Positions 34,511 through 42,540 are shown, numbered from the stretch's first letter. The stretch: 48,016 nucleotides of DNA from Chromatiales bacterium (ex Bugula neritina AB1) (GCA_001730015.1 MDLA01000191.1:1-48016), one strand, 5' to 3'. Notes: generated from the sequence alone by a model not told the origin. A program made the numbers and translations.

Positions 34511-35278
34511 TTAGTTAACCGTGATAGTCATTCGCGCTACCGGGTTCAGCCAACGGTGAACCGTTGCATCGAGATCACTCTTGCCACCAGTTGAATTAGT
34601 ATCGCCCAACACGTTGCGATGAATATGTACCCGGCCTTCGGCTGCGGTATCTTCGAGGACACCACCATTTTGCTGAATAGCAACACCGCTGGCACCACGG
34701 CCAAGGTTCGGCTGAGTCGGCGGTGGTGTCGCCATACCCGGTACACCCACGCCCCCCAACGCCACGCCACCCGGACCGGTTAAAGTGGTGTCACCGCTGT
34801 TCACCTCATCGTTAGCCTCGGTGCCGGAGTCATAGGCATTCAGTGTAACGGTGTAGGTGCCAGGTGCTGTTGGAATAGCCCAGGAATCGAGTCCGGCAAA
34901 TGCATCGTTAGTCGGGATAAGCATGGTAAGCAGTGATAAAAACGGGTGATCGTTCGTCTCAAACGTATAATCTGCACTGGTTGACGCCGGATCAACCAAA
35001 CCCCCAAAGGTCTGGTTGCGCTGATCAGTGCCGTTTGTATCCAGAGCTGCAGCCAGCACACTGGTATCCCCACCTTCGGCGATTGCAGTCAATCCCTCCG
35101 ATGCCTCTGTACCGGGTTCAAACAGATCAACATCTCCGGTATGAGCCACCAGCAAACGCGGTGTAAAAATCATGCCTTGTGTGAGATTGGTAATACTTAC
35201 CGTTAATTCAACAGACTGAGCCGCCCCGGAGAATAAAACGGCCGTCGCCATGGCAGCGGAAAGAGGTGCAATTTTCAT
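34511..35278 (-). CDS. Secreted spondin_N-domain protein
   Basis: A 255-residue exported protein: signal peptide ending around GAAQS at 18-22, then a spondin_N-type domain. It starts VELTVSITNLTQGMIFTPRL and carries LIPTNDAFAGLDSWAI, AYDSGTEANDE and a C-terminal HRWLNPVARMTITV. These line up with the lipoprotein encoded downstream. A Gly/Pro-rich insert (GGVALGGVGVPGMATPPPTQ) lies before the last strand. It has no lipobox, so the pair would give one soluble or loosely attached and one lipid-anchored version. First gene of the two-gene unit; ATG preceded by AGGGA. Function unknown; adhesion or matrix binding is inference. Confidence 0.84.
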   Translation of the reverse strand: MKIAPLSAAMATAVLFSGAAQSVELTVSITNLTQGMIFTPRLLVAHTGDVDLFEPGTEASEGLTAIAEGGDTSVLAAALDTNGTDQRNQTFGGLVDPASTSADYTFETNDHPFLSLLTMLIPTNDAFAGLDSWAIPTAPGTYTVTLNAYDSGTEANDEVNSGDTTLTGPGGVALGGVGVPGMATPPPTQPNLGRGASGVAIQQNGGVLEDTAAEGRVHIHRNVLGDTNSTGGKSDLDATVHRWLNPVARMTITVN

Positions 35279-35527
35279 TTAATGAAATCCCTATTGAGTC
35301 CTGTGATATGGGTGTAGCCCGTGTCTCCACCTGGCATGGCGAAAGTATAGGAACGGGACTCCTGGGATTGGTCACGAAGGTGTAACGAGATATAACAATT
35401 TAATAACAGTTGTCTCCACCGGTCGACAACCGTGCCACATTAAAAAAAACCGGTTTTTGTTTGAACCAAAAACTAAACGAGATGTCGCCAGGGGCTGCCA
35501 ACATTAAACCAGAGTAGAAGAGCTTAA
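35279..35527. promoter_or_regulatory. Upstream region of the spondin pair with two small palindromes
   Basis: This spacer holds the inverted repeat GTTGTC/GACAAC (35409-35414 and 35425-35430) and the 14-base palindrome AAAAACCGGTTTTT at 35445-35458. They are candidate regulator sites for the spondin genes. No coding frame is convincing. Confidence 0.3.
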
Positions 35528-35714
35528 CTCTGGCGTCGCATAAGATTCCGGTCCGGAACCGCTGAGCTGCTTCTATAGCAGCATCTAAGGCGCTGTACTC
35601 ATTTTTCCTGAATATCACTTACAATGGTCAGGCTCAATCCAGTAAATATTCCGTATAGCGCCATTTATACAGCTCTATAAGCTTCCGGACCCGAAATTTA
35701 ATGCAACACCAGAG
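35528..35714 (-). repeat. MITE-like 187-bp element, copy 1
   Basis: Reverse orientation copy of the element at 42618-42804, the same 187-base length and by eye about 80-85% identical. Ends are CTCTGGCGTCGCAT and ATGCAACACCAGAG, imperfect inverted repeats. It encodes no transposase; a short shared frame across both copies is a by-product of the repeat. It sits eight bases downstream of the gamma-glutamyltransferase stop. Confidence 0.8.
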
Positions 35715-35721
35715 TTCAGGA

Positions 35722-37317
35722 CTAATAGCCTATCGCGCAGCCATCTTTACGAGGATCGGAACCACCACTTAATACACCGTTACTCCAGTCAATCCAGATT
35801 GCCTGGGAGCCACCCAGCGGTATAGCTGCCGGAACTATCCGATGCCCTTTTGCACGCAAGGCTTCAACGACACTTTGCGGCAACGTGCTCTCAACTTCCA
35901 CATCGCGACTACCGGGTGCAGGAAAGATCCGTGGCATATCCTGCGCTTCCTGAATATCCATACCGAAGTCGAGAAATCGGGTTAGGAATTGCATATGCCC
36001 ATAAGACTGATAGTCACCACCCATAACGCCGTAAGGCATAACTGCGCGATCATCGCGAGTAACCATTCCCGGAATAATGGTGTGCATCGGCCGCTTTGAT
36101 GAATCTATACAGTTAGGATGTCCGGGCTCAACAACAAAACTCTCGCCACGGTTATGAAACATCACGCCAGACCTGGGAGCCATCTGCACACTGCCAAAGC
36201 TGTGAAATATAGAATTGATAAAGCTGCAGGTATTTCTATCTTTATCAACCACACTGATATATACCGTACTCTGCTGCTTCGGCGAGCGATATTGCGGTAG
36301 TTCGTCAAGTGCTGCAGATGGATTAATAGACGAGCGCATCTCTTCGGCGTGCTCTGCAGATAACATCCACTCTACCGGAACCGATGCGTGCCGCTGATCG
36401 GCAACATACAGGCTCCGATCCTGATACGCCAATCGCCCTGCCTCTATCTCCAGGTGAATCCGGTCAGCAGACAGTGCCTTACCCTCTTCAACAGCAAAGC
36501 CACTGGCGATATTCAATAGCTGCAAAGCAATAATACCCTGACCATTAGGCGGCACCTGGTGAACCTGATAATCGCGAAATGACGTAGATAACGGCGTGAC
36601 ATACTCACCACTGACAGATGAAAAATCTTCGAGCGTATGCAGTCCGCCCAATTCATTTAGATAATCGACCATGTCACTGGCGATCTCACCACTATAAAAC
36701 GCGTCGCGACCATTTTGCGCAATCGCTTCAAGCGTTGTTGCCAGTGCCGGCTGCCGATGCAGGCTGCCAACCGCGGGGGTTTCACCGTCCACCAGAAAAA
36801 CGGAAGCTGCATTGCGATCGTTGCGAAGCAGTTCGATCTGCCGGGCAAAATCGACACTTACTCGAGATGAAACCGGATAGCCGTTGCGCGCATACCCTAT
36901 CGCTGGCGCAAGTAGCTCTGCCAGAGACAATCTACCGTGATCCTGGTTCAGCTGATGCCACGCATTCACAGCCCCTGGCACGGTTACCGAATGCGGGGAC
37001 TGGCGCTCTATAGAGGTAATCCCCTGTTGCTGATACCAGCCAATTGTTGCTGCAGCAGGTGTTTTTCCCGAACCGTTGTAGGCGACCAAATCAGCACTGC
37101 CCTCCGGAGCATACAGACAAAAGCAGTCACCACCGATACCTGTGGAATGGGGCTCAACCACGCACTGCACTGCACAAGCAGCAATCGCAGCATCAAGGGC
37201 ATTGCCACCCTGCTTTAGAATATCGAGCGCGACATTACTGGATAAGGGATGCGACGTTGCAGCCATCCCGTGTGTCGAATGTACCGGGGAACGTCCTGGA
37301 GATTCTAGACATCGCAT
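35722..37317 (-). CDS. Gamma-glutamyltransferase family protein
   Basis: A 531-residue N-terminal-nucleophile hydrolase that self-cleaves into two subunits. The small-subunit start is predicted at Thr351 in KQQSTVYISVVDKDRN. Other blocks are AATSHPLSSNVALDILKQGG near 19-38, VVEPHSTGIGGDCF near 53-66, PGAVNAW near 114 and SSKRPMHTIIPGMV near 410-425. No signal peptide is seen, unlike the periplasmic glutathione enzyme, so it may act in the cytoplasm on glutathione, gamma-glutamyl amides or related acylated amino acids. The start ATG lacks a strong ribosome site and Met18 is an alternative. It is alone on its strand between a MITE and the DUF2147 gene. Confidence 0.88.
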   Translation of the reverse strand: MRCLESPGRSPVHSTHGMAATSHPLSSNVALDILKQGGNALDAAIAACAVQCVVEPHSTGIGGDCFCLYAPEGSADLVAYNGSGKTPAAATIGWYQQQGITSIERQSPHSVTVPGAVNAWHQLNQDHGRLSLAELLAPAIGYARNGYPVSSRVSVDFARQIELLRNDRNAASVFLVDGETPAVGSLHRQPALATTLEAIAQNGRDAFYSGEIASDMVDYLNELGGLHTLEDFSSVSGEYVTPLSTSFRDYQVHQVPPNGQGIIALQLLNIASGFAVEEGKALSADRIHLEIEAGRLAYQDRSLYVADQRHASVPVEWMLSAEHAEEMRSSINPSAALDELPQYRSPKQQSTVYISVVDKDRNTCSFINSIFHSFGSVQMAPRSGVMFHNRGESFVVEPGHPNCIDSSKRPMHTIIPGMVTRDDRAVMPYGVMGGDYQSYGHMQFLTRFLDFGMDIQEAQDMPRIFPAPGSRDVEVESTLPQSVVEALRAKGHRIVPAAIPLGGSQAIWIDWSNGVLSGGSDPRKDGCAIGY

Positions 37318-37439
37318 AGGAGTTTTCTTCGTGTAAGGTACTACAGGTTAGAGTGGTTATCGCGCACTTGCCGGTTCCGCGAAAAGCATCAGCGATTTTT
37401 CAGCGGGCCTGATGGCGCAGTTATTTAGCGTAGCTTTTA

Positions 37440-37465
37440 CGCGTGACTATTTTAATAGTGTCGCG
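37440..37465. repeat. Inverted repeat between ggt-like and DUF2147 genes
   Basis: CGCG, two mismatches, ACTATT, TT, AATAGT, two mismatches, CGCG. A T-rich stretch follows on the plus strand, but no plus-strand gene ends here; it lies after the DUF2147 stop on the minus strand and could serve as its hairpin or as an operator for the ggt-like gene. Confidence 0.35.
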
Positions 37466-37495
37466 CTTTATTTTCGCTTTTATTTTTTTCGATAT

Positions 37496-37876
37496 TCAGG
37501 GGCGTGTCCACACCTGCGACCGGCATACGATACCGCCTAGAATACAGCCCGATACTTTCAGGTTGCCGTCTGCTTTCAAATTCATTTTTGAGCGATACCA
37601 TTTTTTGGTATCTGCTGCGTATATCTTCCCTTTGCTGTAGGCGGTCCCGGATTTTTTCTTCATCCCTTTAATCATCTGCACCCCCAGGAGCGATTTATCC
37701 TTCACCTGATGCAACTCTACAATGGTACCGCACAGCTTTTTGCCACAAGGTTGAATATCAACAGTCAGCCAACTTCCGGCGTCTGATTTTTCTGTGTTCC
37801 AGTGGCCAGTTAAGCCGGCGCCACTGGCTGTTGCCGACAACAGCAAAGCCAGCACCAGTATTAGAACTCTCGACAT
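37496..37876 (-). CDS. DUF2147 secreted protein
   Basis: A 126-residue exported protein. Signal peptide ends near ATASGA (residues 15-20), followed by GLTGHWNTEKSDAGSWLTVD, IQPCGKKLCGTIVEL and, near the end, LKVSGCILGGIVCRSQVWTRP. This is the usual DUF2147 layout of a short lipocalin-like barrel with a Cys pair in the CGKKLCG loop. The molecular role of the family is not established. AGAGG precedes the ATG. It begins 18 bases after the stop of a pntB relic, an arrangement that suggests a deletion upstream removed the rest of the former neighbour. Confidence 0.85.
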   Translation of the reverse strand: MSRVLILVLALLLSATASGAGLTGHWNTEKSDAGSWLTVDIQPCGKKLCGTIVELHQVKDKSLLGVQMIKGMKKKSGTAYSKGKIYAADTKKWYRSKMNLKADGNLKVSGCILGGIVCRSQVWTRP

Positions 37877-37894
37877 GATCTGAACCTCTTTTGT

Positions 37895-38165
37895 CTAACG
37901 GATTGATTGCCTGATTGCTTCGATGCGGTCCCTGGCGTCACCAAATCACATGCGTGTATTTTCGTCAAAGAATAACGGATTTTCGCCCACGACATAACCC
38001 GTTGCCATGCTACGCCTGGAGACTACCACTGTTCTGGCGTTCCAGACTTCAAGAAGCGGCGGCATGCCGGCAATGGGACAACCGGGATCATCTGACCCCG
38101 CCCGCCCTGATCCAACGCCGTGATGATATCCAGCTCTTTGCCCAGAACCACTAAAACAGCCATCT
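37895..38165 (-). pseudogene. pntB: Relic of the 3' end of pntB (NAD(P) transhydrogenase beta subunit)
   Basis: The minus-strand translation contains DDPGCPIAGMPPLLEVWNAR, SRRSMATGYVVGENPLFFDE and NTRM, then a TGA stop, then FGDARDRIEAIRQSIR to a TAG. Intact PntB C-termini read SPIAGMPVLEVW, RSMNTGYAGVQNPLFF and ENTxMLFGDAK, so the match is clear. The TGA replaces the Leu codon after ENTRM. Further upstream the match continues only in another frame (GKELDIITALD against GANDxVNPAALD), showing a frameshift, then is lost. Nothing of pntA or of the rest of pntB is present. It cannot make a functional protein. Confidence 0.85.
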
Positions 38166-38266
38166 CGGCTGACCAATGGCCAGCTATTGCAATCGATTCG
38201 GTTCAATATGAATAGCTATTCGCTTAAATCGATCGCTAAATCTGACTCAGAATCTCACCACGCCCC

Positions 38267-38971
38267 TCATTCCGGGGTTGCCTCTGAGCACTGTAATTGG
38301 TGGTAGTCCGAGACCAGAAGGTGTGTCGGCTCAACGTCTTCTTCGATCGTGGCGAAACGACCAATCGGCTCTCGAAACACGTTGTCAGTGCGATCATCAT
38401 TTACCGTGGAAACCTCCCCGATCAGTACATCGCCATCTTCGCCCCAGAATGAATGCCAGTTGCCGGGCATGAGAGTGACGCTCTCACCCGGTTGCAGGCG
38501 CAATATTTCACCGGGCCCCTGTGTTCGTAGCACACCATCAGTGGCAACCGTGACATCCGTGGCTTCATCTACATCGCCGTCAGCATTGGAGTTGAACAGT
38601 TGCAGTGCAAGAGTTCCCCCGCCGCGATTTATAATATCTTCTGCTTTTACAATATGCCGGTGCATAGGGGATATCTGCCGATCACGGGAAATCATAATTT
38701 TTTCCGCATAACACATACCTCCACCACGAGCGAGGTCTTCCTGCGAGCCATTGCGCACCGTAAACAGAAACAACCCCAGTTCATCGAAGCGGCCCTGTCC
38801 GTAATCTGTGATATCCCACCCGAGACAGGCATCGACAATTCCACTAATCGCTGCTCGCTGTTCGCGCATCTGCGCAGGCGACCAATAAGCAAACGGTGGC
38901 AGGATAAATCCAAAAGAACGGATGAATTTGTCTGCCTCAGCCATTATGGCGTTTACTTCTGAGCGTTTCAT
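38267..38971 (-). CDS. D-lyxose ketol-isomerase-like cupin
   Basis: A 234-residue cytoplasmic cupin. SPMHRHIVKAEDIINRGGG at 101-119 supplies His104, His106 and Glu111, and MPGNWHSFWGE at 168-178 supplies His173, together a metal site of the kind seen in D-lyxose isomerases. These enzymes interconvert D-lyxose with D-xylulose and D-mannose with D-fructose. The N-terminus (EADKFIRSFGFILPPFAYWS) and the domain FDELGLFLFTVRNG also match that family. No sugar kinase or transporter is adjacent. Its start overlaps the stop of the decayed ACT-domain ORF as ATGA, probably by chance. Confidence 0.83.
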   Translation of the reverse strand: MKRSEVNAIMAEADKFIRSFGFILPPFAYWSPAQMREQRAAISGIVDACLGWDITDYGQGRFDELGLFLFTVRNGSQEDLARGGGMCYAEKIMISRDRQISPMHRHIVKAEDIINRGGGTLALQLFNSNADGDVDEATDVTVATDGVLRTQGPGEILRLQPGESVTLMPGNWHSFWGEDGDVLIGEVSTVNDDRTDNVFREPIGRFATIEEDVEPTHLLVSDYHQLQCSEATPE

Positions 38972-39282
38972 GGAACCGGTTTCCCTTTGTTAGTTGTTCT
39001 CACGCGCAATGATCCCCGATCGGTTATTGATCTGCAATCAGGCTTAAGTGAATTGTCAGCGTAATTTGTCAGTACGCCCCTTTCAAACCTGAGATATGCC
39101 TGGCATGCCGTCTCAAGAGCGAGAAACAGCGTCAGTCCGCCTGTCTCAGCAAACATCGCCAGTGGATTCATCGATATAGAGTCAGCGAAAGAACCTTCGA
39201 CAGTACAAAATACGAATTCGCCCGCCTGCAGCTGCGACGCCATACTTTTAAGCAATTCTTCTATGCCAGCGATTCCTGCCAT
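38968..39282 (-). pseudogene. ACT-domain protein gene (COG3602 type), apparently frameshifted
   Basis: The first 70 residues fit small ACT-domain proteins: MAGIAGIEELLKSMASQLQA, GEFVFCTVEGSFAD, GGLTLFLALETACQA and FERGVLTN. After that the frame no longer matches, but another frame of the same strand at about 39061 reads ITLTIHLSLIADQ then stop, close to the family's ITLTVHSSLEAVG continuation. The loss is therefore a frameshift near 39061-39067 plus later decay, and the closing ISANVVxAYYHDHIFVP block is absent. The open frame still encodes 104 residues, so a truncated product is possible. Family function is unknown (amino-acid binding is typical of ACT domains). Confidence 0.65.
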
Positions 39283-39372
39283 AACGAACTCAAAAGCTCC
39301 TCAGTGTTTACGATAGAGCCCGCATAACGCGTAGTGGAAATGATTCACAACCCGGCGGTTTTACACAATATT

Positions 39373-39432
39373 TGCCTCCTCAGCTGATCGGTTAGCTTCA
39401 CTGACGCAAAAGTACTGTGAGATCAGGAGGCA
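39373..39432 (+). promoter_or_regulatory. Nested hairpin in the leader of the GGDEF gene
   Basis: TGCCTCCT, GATC and TCAC on the left pair with GTGA, GATC and AGGAGGCA on the right in the right nested order, with the unpaired bases almost all on the left arm (cagct and ggttagct). The loop contains GACGCAAAAG. It lies about 100 bases before the diguanylate cyclase start. It does not match the c-di-GMP riboswitch core as I know it. Confidence 0.35.
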
Positions 39433-39461
39433 AGCGAGATGCCGTCGATACCACGAGTAAT

Positions 39462-39479
39462 CCGGGTAAATTTACCCGG
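39462..39479. promoter_or_regulatory. Perfect 18-base palindrome upstream of the GGDEF gene
   Basis: CCGGGTAAATTTACCCGG is fully self-complementary and lies 54 bases before the GTG start. Its length and symmetry suit a dimeric repressor or activator site. No T-run follows, so a terminator is unlikely. Confidence 0.45.
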
Positions 39480-39533
39480 CTTTCGTCCGATCACTACTAA
39501 TACCCTAACGATAGAACAAGCGGAGGTTGAACG

Positions 39534-41462
39534 GTGGCCAGGTCACAAGATACCGAGCAACAATACGATCTAGTAAACCCGATGTTTGAAATCGACAGCC
39601 CGTCTGTGGCCAACGATGCCGCAACCACTGAACTAACACCTGCCCGCCAGCCTTCTCGCGGCCAGGGGCCGAATACCGTTGAAGATGAACTTACCTATTA
39701 TCGAAAAAAGGCGATTCATCAGGATATTCTGATTTTTGAAATGCGCGCACTGCTGCAATCCGGCAAAGGCTTTGGCGATATATTGAACCTGCCTGAGCTG
39801 CTGGAGAACTTTATGGCAGTGGTTCGCGAAAAATACGGCTCAATTAACAGCACGGTGCTGCTCCGTGACGATCTGGACCCCGGCAACAATTATTATCGAG
39901 TGAAATCTTTCTCGGGCCTTGATCCTGAATTTCTACTCAGTGATGGCTCTACCGAATCGCTCTATATGTTTAAATTTCCGCAGAATAATGGCCTGTTGTG
40001 GCAGATAATACGTCAGGGTAATGTATTCAGCGTCAGGGATTTACAACGCGACCCTCGCTTTGACACAGCCTGGCAGCAATGGCACCTGGGGATCCTGCAT
40101 TCCGATCTCTGGTGTCCGCTGATTAAAAACGGGGAAGTGCTGGGGATTTTAACACTCGGTGAAAAGCACGACGGCAACCAGATCAGCGAGGACGAATACC
40201 CGTTTTTGCAGGAACTCGCTTCAATCGCCACAACCAATATTGATTCAACACTTAAATACGAGAAAAATCATCGTATCCTACGCAATATTCAAACCCTGTA
40301 CGATGTTAACCAGCAACTGGCAAACGTCAACGATTTCAAACGACTATGCATCGAAACACTGTCAACCGCTGTAGATGCCGTCAGCGCCCAGAAAGGCAAT
40401 CTGATGTTACTCAACAAGACAACCGGCAAACTCGAAATCAAGGTGGTCTGGGGAAACATTCCAAGGCATGTTCGCGACGATATCAACAACGGCATTACCG
40501 CCACCAAATCATTTAATCTGGGCGAGGGTATTGCCGGACAATGCGCGGCTGAGCGCAAACCAATTCGCAAGAACGATAAAAAGTACATCGAGCAAATCGG
40601 CAAGAACGTGGTCTACTGTATCTGCTGTGTTCCCCTGATGCGCGGAGATGAGGTCGAAGGCGTGATCGCACTGACGAACAAAGTCAGAACGGACAAAGAA
40701 GGGGTCCGGATGCTGGATCAGATCGGCCGGTTTTCAGAGGAAGATCTGAGCCTGTGCCAGGGGCTCGCAGACCATGCTGCCGTGAATCTGCACAAGAGCA
40801 GGCTGTACAACAAATCCATCACCGATCAAATGACCGGCCTGTATAACACCAGGCACTTTGAAGATACTCTGGTTACGCAACTCGACGAAGCCTCCAGAAC
40901 CGGCAAACCGCTTTGTCTGGCGGTATCCGATATTGATCATTTCAAGAAATTCAACGATACGCACGGGCATAAAGCCGGAGATGCTGTACTGAAAACCGTT
41001 GCCCGGGTAATGGAAAGCTGTATTCGGCCGGACAGCGACGACCATGTATTCCGCTATGGCGGTGAAGAATTCTGCATGCTGATGCCGGAAACCGATCCCG
41101 AAGAAGCGGCAGAACTAATGGAACTCTACCGCAAACGCATTGAGTCGCTTGTGGTAACGCATGCGGGCAAGGACATGTCTGTCACGGTATCCATTGGTAT
41201 CTCATGTGCCCCCAAAGACTCAAAAGATGAAAAGAAATTGTTCGAGCTGGCAGACGAGTGCCTGTATGTTGCCAAAGAAAACGGTCGAAATCAGGTTAAT
41301 ACCTACTTTCAGGGCCTGAAACTTCAATATGGAGAAAAAGTCGACGTCACTTTGCTAAAGCAGGTGATACAGGACCAGCAATCAGAAAACACGACCAACA
41401 CTCCCACTCAACAGACGGCGCCGATCAAACAATCCCCCGGACCACAACAGAATGCCGCTTAG
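39534..41462 (+). CDS. Diguanylate cyclase with two GAF domains (GAF-GAF-GGDEF)
   Basis: A 642-residue soluble signalling protein. A disordered N-terminus leads to a first GAF-like domain at about 75-230 (IIRQGNVFSVRDLQRDPRFD) and a second at about 245-425 (GEGIAGQCAAERKPIRKNDK). The GGDEF domain follows at about 435-600 with MTGLYNTRHFEDTL, SDIDHFKKFNDTHGHKAGDA and active-site FRYGGEEFCMLMPE. The signature GGEEF is catalytically competent, so it should make c-di-GMP from GTP. The RxxD inhibitory-site Arg appears lost: the expected place holds Asp. Start is GTG with GGAGG seven bases upstream. The C-terminal 50 residues are Gln/Thr/Pro-rich and probably disordered. Confidence 0.92.
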   Translation: MARSQDTEQQYDLVNPMFEIDSPSVANDAATTELTPARQPSRGQGPNTVEDELTYYRKKAIHQDILIFEMRALLQSGKGFGDILNLPELLENFMAVVREKYGSINSTVLLRDDLDPGNNYYRVKSFSGLDPEFLLSDGSTESLYMFKFPQNNGLLWQIIRQGNVFSVRDLQRDPRFDTAWQQWHLGILHSDLWCPLIKNGEVLGILTLGEKHDGNQISEDEYPFLQELASIATTNIDSTLKYEKNHRILRNIQTLYDVNQQLANVNDFKRLCIETLSTAVDAVSAQKGNLMLLNKTTGKLEIKVVWGNIPRHVRDDINNGITATKSFNLGEGIAGQCAAERKPIRKNDKKYIEQIGKNVVYCICCVPLMRGDEVEGVIALTNKVRTDKEGVRMLDQIGRFSEEDLSLCQGLADHAAVNLHKSRLYNKSITDQMTGLYNTRHFEDTLVTQLDEASRTGKPLCLAVSDIDHFKKFNDTHGHKAGDAVLKTVARVMESCIRPDSDDHVFRYGGEEFCMLMPETDPEEAAELMELYRKRIESLVVTHAGKDMSVTVSIGISCAPKDSKDEKKLFELADECLYVAKENGRNQVNTYFQGLKLQYGEKVDVTLLKQVIQDQQSENTTNTPTQQTAPIKQSPGPQQNAA

Positions 41463-41529
41463 GCGGCTGAGGCAATGTTTTAAATAAATGCGGGCCGTGT
41501 GCCAGTCTGCTGCGCTGGACCTCAATAAT

Positions 41530-41556
41530 CACACGTGGGCGTTTAGTCATTCTAAA
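41530..41556 (+). repeat. Core fragment of the 165-bp foldback family
   Basis: CACACGTGGGCGTTTAGTCA plus TTCTAAA matches the central segment of the complete element (CCACATGTGGGCGTTTAGTC and onward) at almost every base. The flanks have no family sequence, so only the core remains, 68 bases after the GGDEF stop. Confidence 0.7.
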
Positions 41557-41580
41557 CGGCTTAGAGCGAGGTTCTAAAAA

Positions 41581-41608
41581 TTGAAGTCCTAACGAACTCG
41601 GGTATAAT
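41581..41608 (+). promoter_or_regulatory. Sigma70-type promoter for the wbqC unit
   Basis: TTGAAG at 41581-41586 and consensus TATAAT at 41603-41608 with 16-base spacing. Transcription would start near 41615, leaving a leader of about 160 bases before wbqC. The leader contains GACACC/GGTGTC, a possible hairpin, and the short frame at 41695. Confidence 0.5.
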
Positions 41609-41694
41609 TATTAGTCAAAATCGATCTATCATGGACACCTGCGCCGCAGCTTACCAAGTGGTGTCAGGTTTGGAATACAGGAATAATTGCAACT

Positions 41695-41769
41695 ATGTTT
41701 GAGCGCAGAAAAACAACAATAATCATCTCTAGCATCCACTGCATCATCCGCACTTTTCCAACACGTTAG
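41695..41769 (+). CDS. Possible 24-codon leader ORF before the WbqC gene
   Basis: ATG to TAG frame of 24 codons (starts MFERRKTTIII and is rich in Ile and Arg) that ends five bases before the wbqC-family ATG. The downstream gene has a poor ribosome site of its own (TTAGAAAAG), so re-initiation after this frame could drive its translation. The frame's own ribosome site is weak. It may be a coincidence. Confidence 0.25.
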   Translation: MFERRKTTIIISSIHCIIRTFPTR

Positions 41770-41774
41770 AAAAG

Positions 41775-42506
41775 ATGAAAAAAGTAGCCATCCATCAGGC
41801 CAATTTTTTCCCGTGGCTTCCGTTCTTCCATAAACTTGCCTCTGTCGATCATTTCGTTCTATTAGACGATGTACAGTACGAACGCACCGGTGCCGGCAGC
41901 TGGCAGAATCGTGTCCGGCTTGCTTTTCAGGGCAACCCGTACTGGCTTACCTGCCCGCTTGACCGAAGTGTACCTAAAACCGCCCAGATCCGGGAAATGC
42001 GTATTCAGGCTGATCCGCGCTGGAAAAAAAAGGCAATCAATACCCTGCAACTGCAATATAAAAAAGCGCCGCATTTCGAAGCAGCTTTTCCACTTGTACA
42101 AGAGCTGATTCTAAACGACACCAGCAACCTCGCACACTATAACGAGCATGCTATCCGCCGTATATGCCAGCACCTCGAGCTGACGACTATCATTTCATTA
42201 TCAAGTGATCTTAATATCCAGACTACAGGCACCCAACGCTTGATCGATCTGGTAAAAGCCAGCGATGGTGACACCTACTTTGCCGGCAGAAATGCTGCAA
42301 GAACCTATCAGGAAAATGAAGCCTTTGATCAGCAGGGGATCGAACTGGTTCTGGAGAATTATTCAGCCCTCCCTTATGCGCAACTAAAAACCACAGAATT
42401 CGTCAGCGGCCTATCTATTATTGACGCACTAATGAACGTCGGTGCAGAGGAAACGGTAGCACTGCTGCAAATACACCAACTGCCTGATCACGCCACAGTT
42501 GCCTGA
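41775..42506 (+). CDS. WbqC-like family protein
   Basis: A 243-residue cytoplasmic protein with the full WbqC layout: VAIHQANFFPWLPFFHKLAS at 4-23, DHFVLLDDVQYERTGAGSWQ near 25-44, NRVRL, and a C-terminal LSIIDALMNVGAEETVALL. WbqC-like genes lie in O-antigen and capsule clusters and are proposed to act in nucleotide-sugar or glycan modification; the activity is not settled as far as I know. Here it stands alone, followed by a strong terminator, so it is a one-gene unit. No glycosyltransferases are in the window. Confidence 0.88.
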   Translation: MKKVAIHQANFFPWLPFFHKLASVDHFVLLDDVQYERTGAGSWQNRVRLAFQGNPYWLTCPLDRSVPKTAQIREMRIQADPRWKKKAINTLQLQYKKAPHFEAAFPLVQELILNDTSNLAHYNEHAIRRICQHLELTTIISLSSDLNIQTTGTQRLIDLVKASDGDTYFAGRNAARTYQENEAFDQQGIELVLENYSALPYAQLKTTEFVSGLSIIDALMNVGAEETVALLQIHQLPDHATVA

Positions 42507-42540
42507 TCAAATTTAAAATATACACCACCGGCAACAAATA

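Noticed and set aside
35400..35618. Short frame sharing a protein sequence with one at 42714-42992
   Set aside because: The shared part lies inside the two 187-bp repeat copies; the similarity is a by-product of the DNA repeat and the frames diverge outside it.
39373..39432. Possible c-di-GMP-I riboswitch before the GGDEF gene, suggested by GACGCAAAAG
   Set aside because: Only this short word resembles the GEMM core; the other conserved segments and the two-helix layout are absent.
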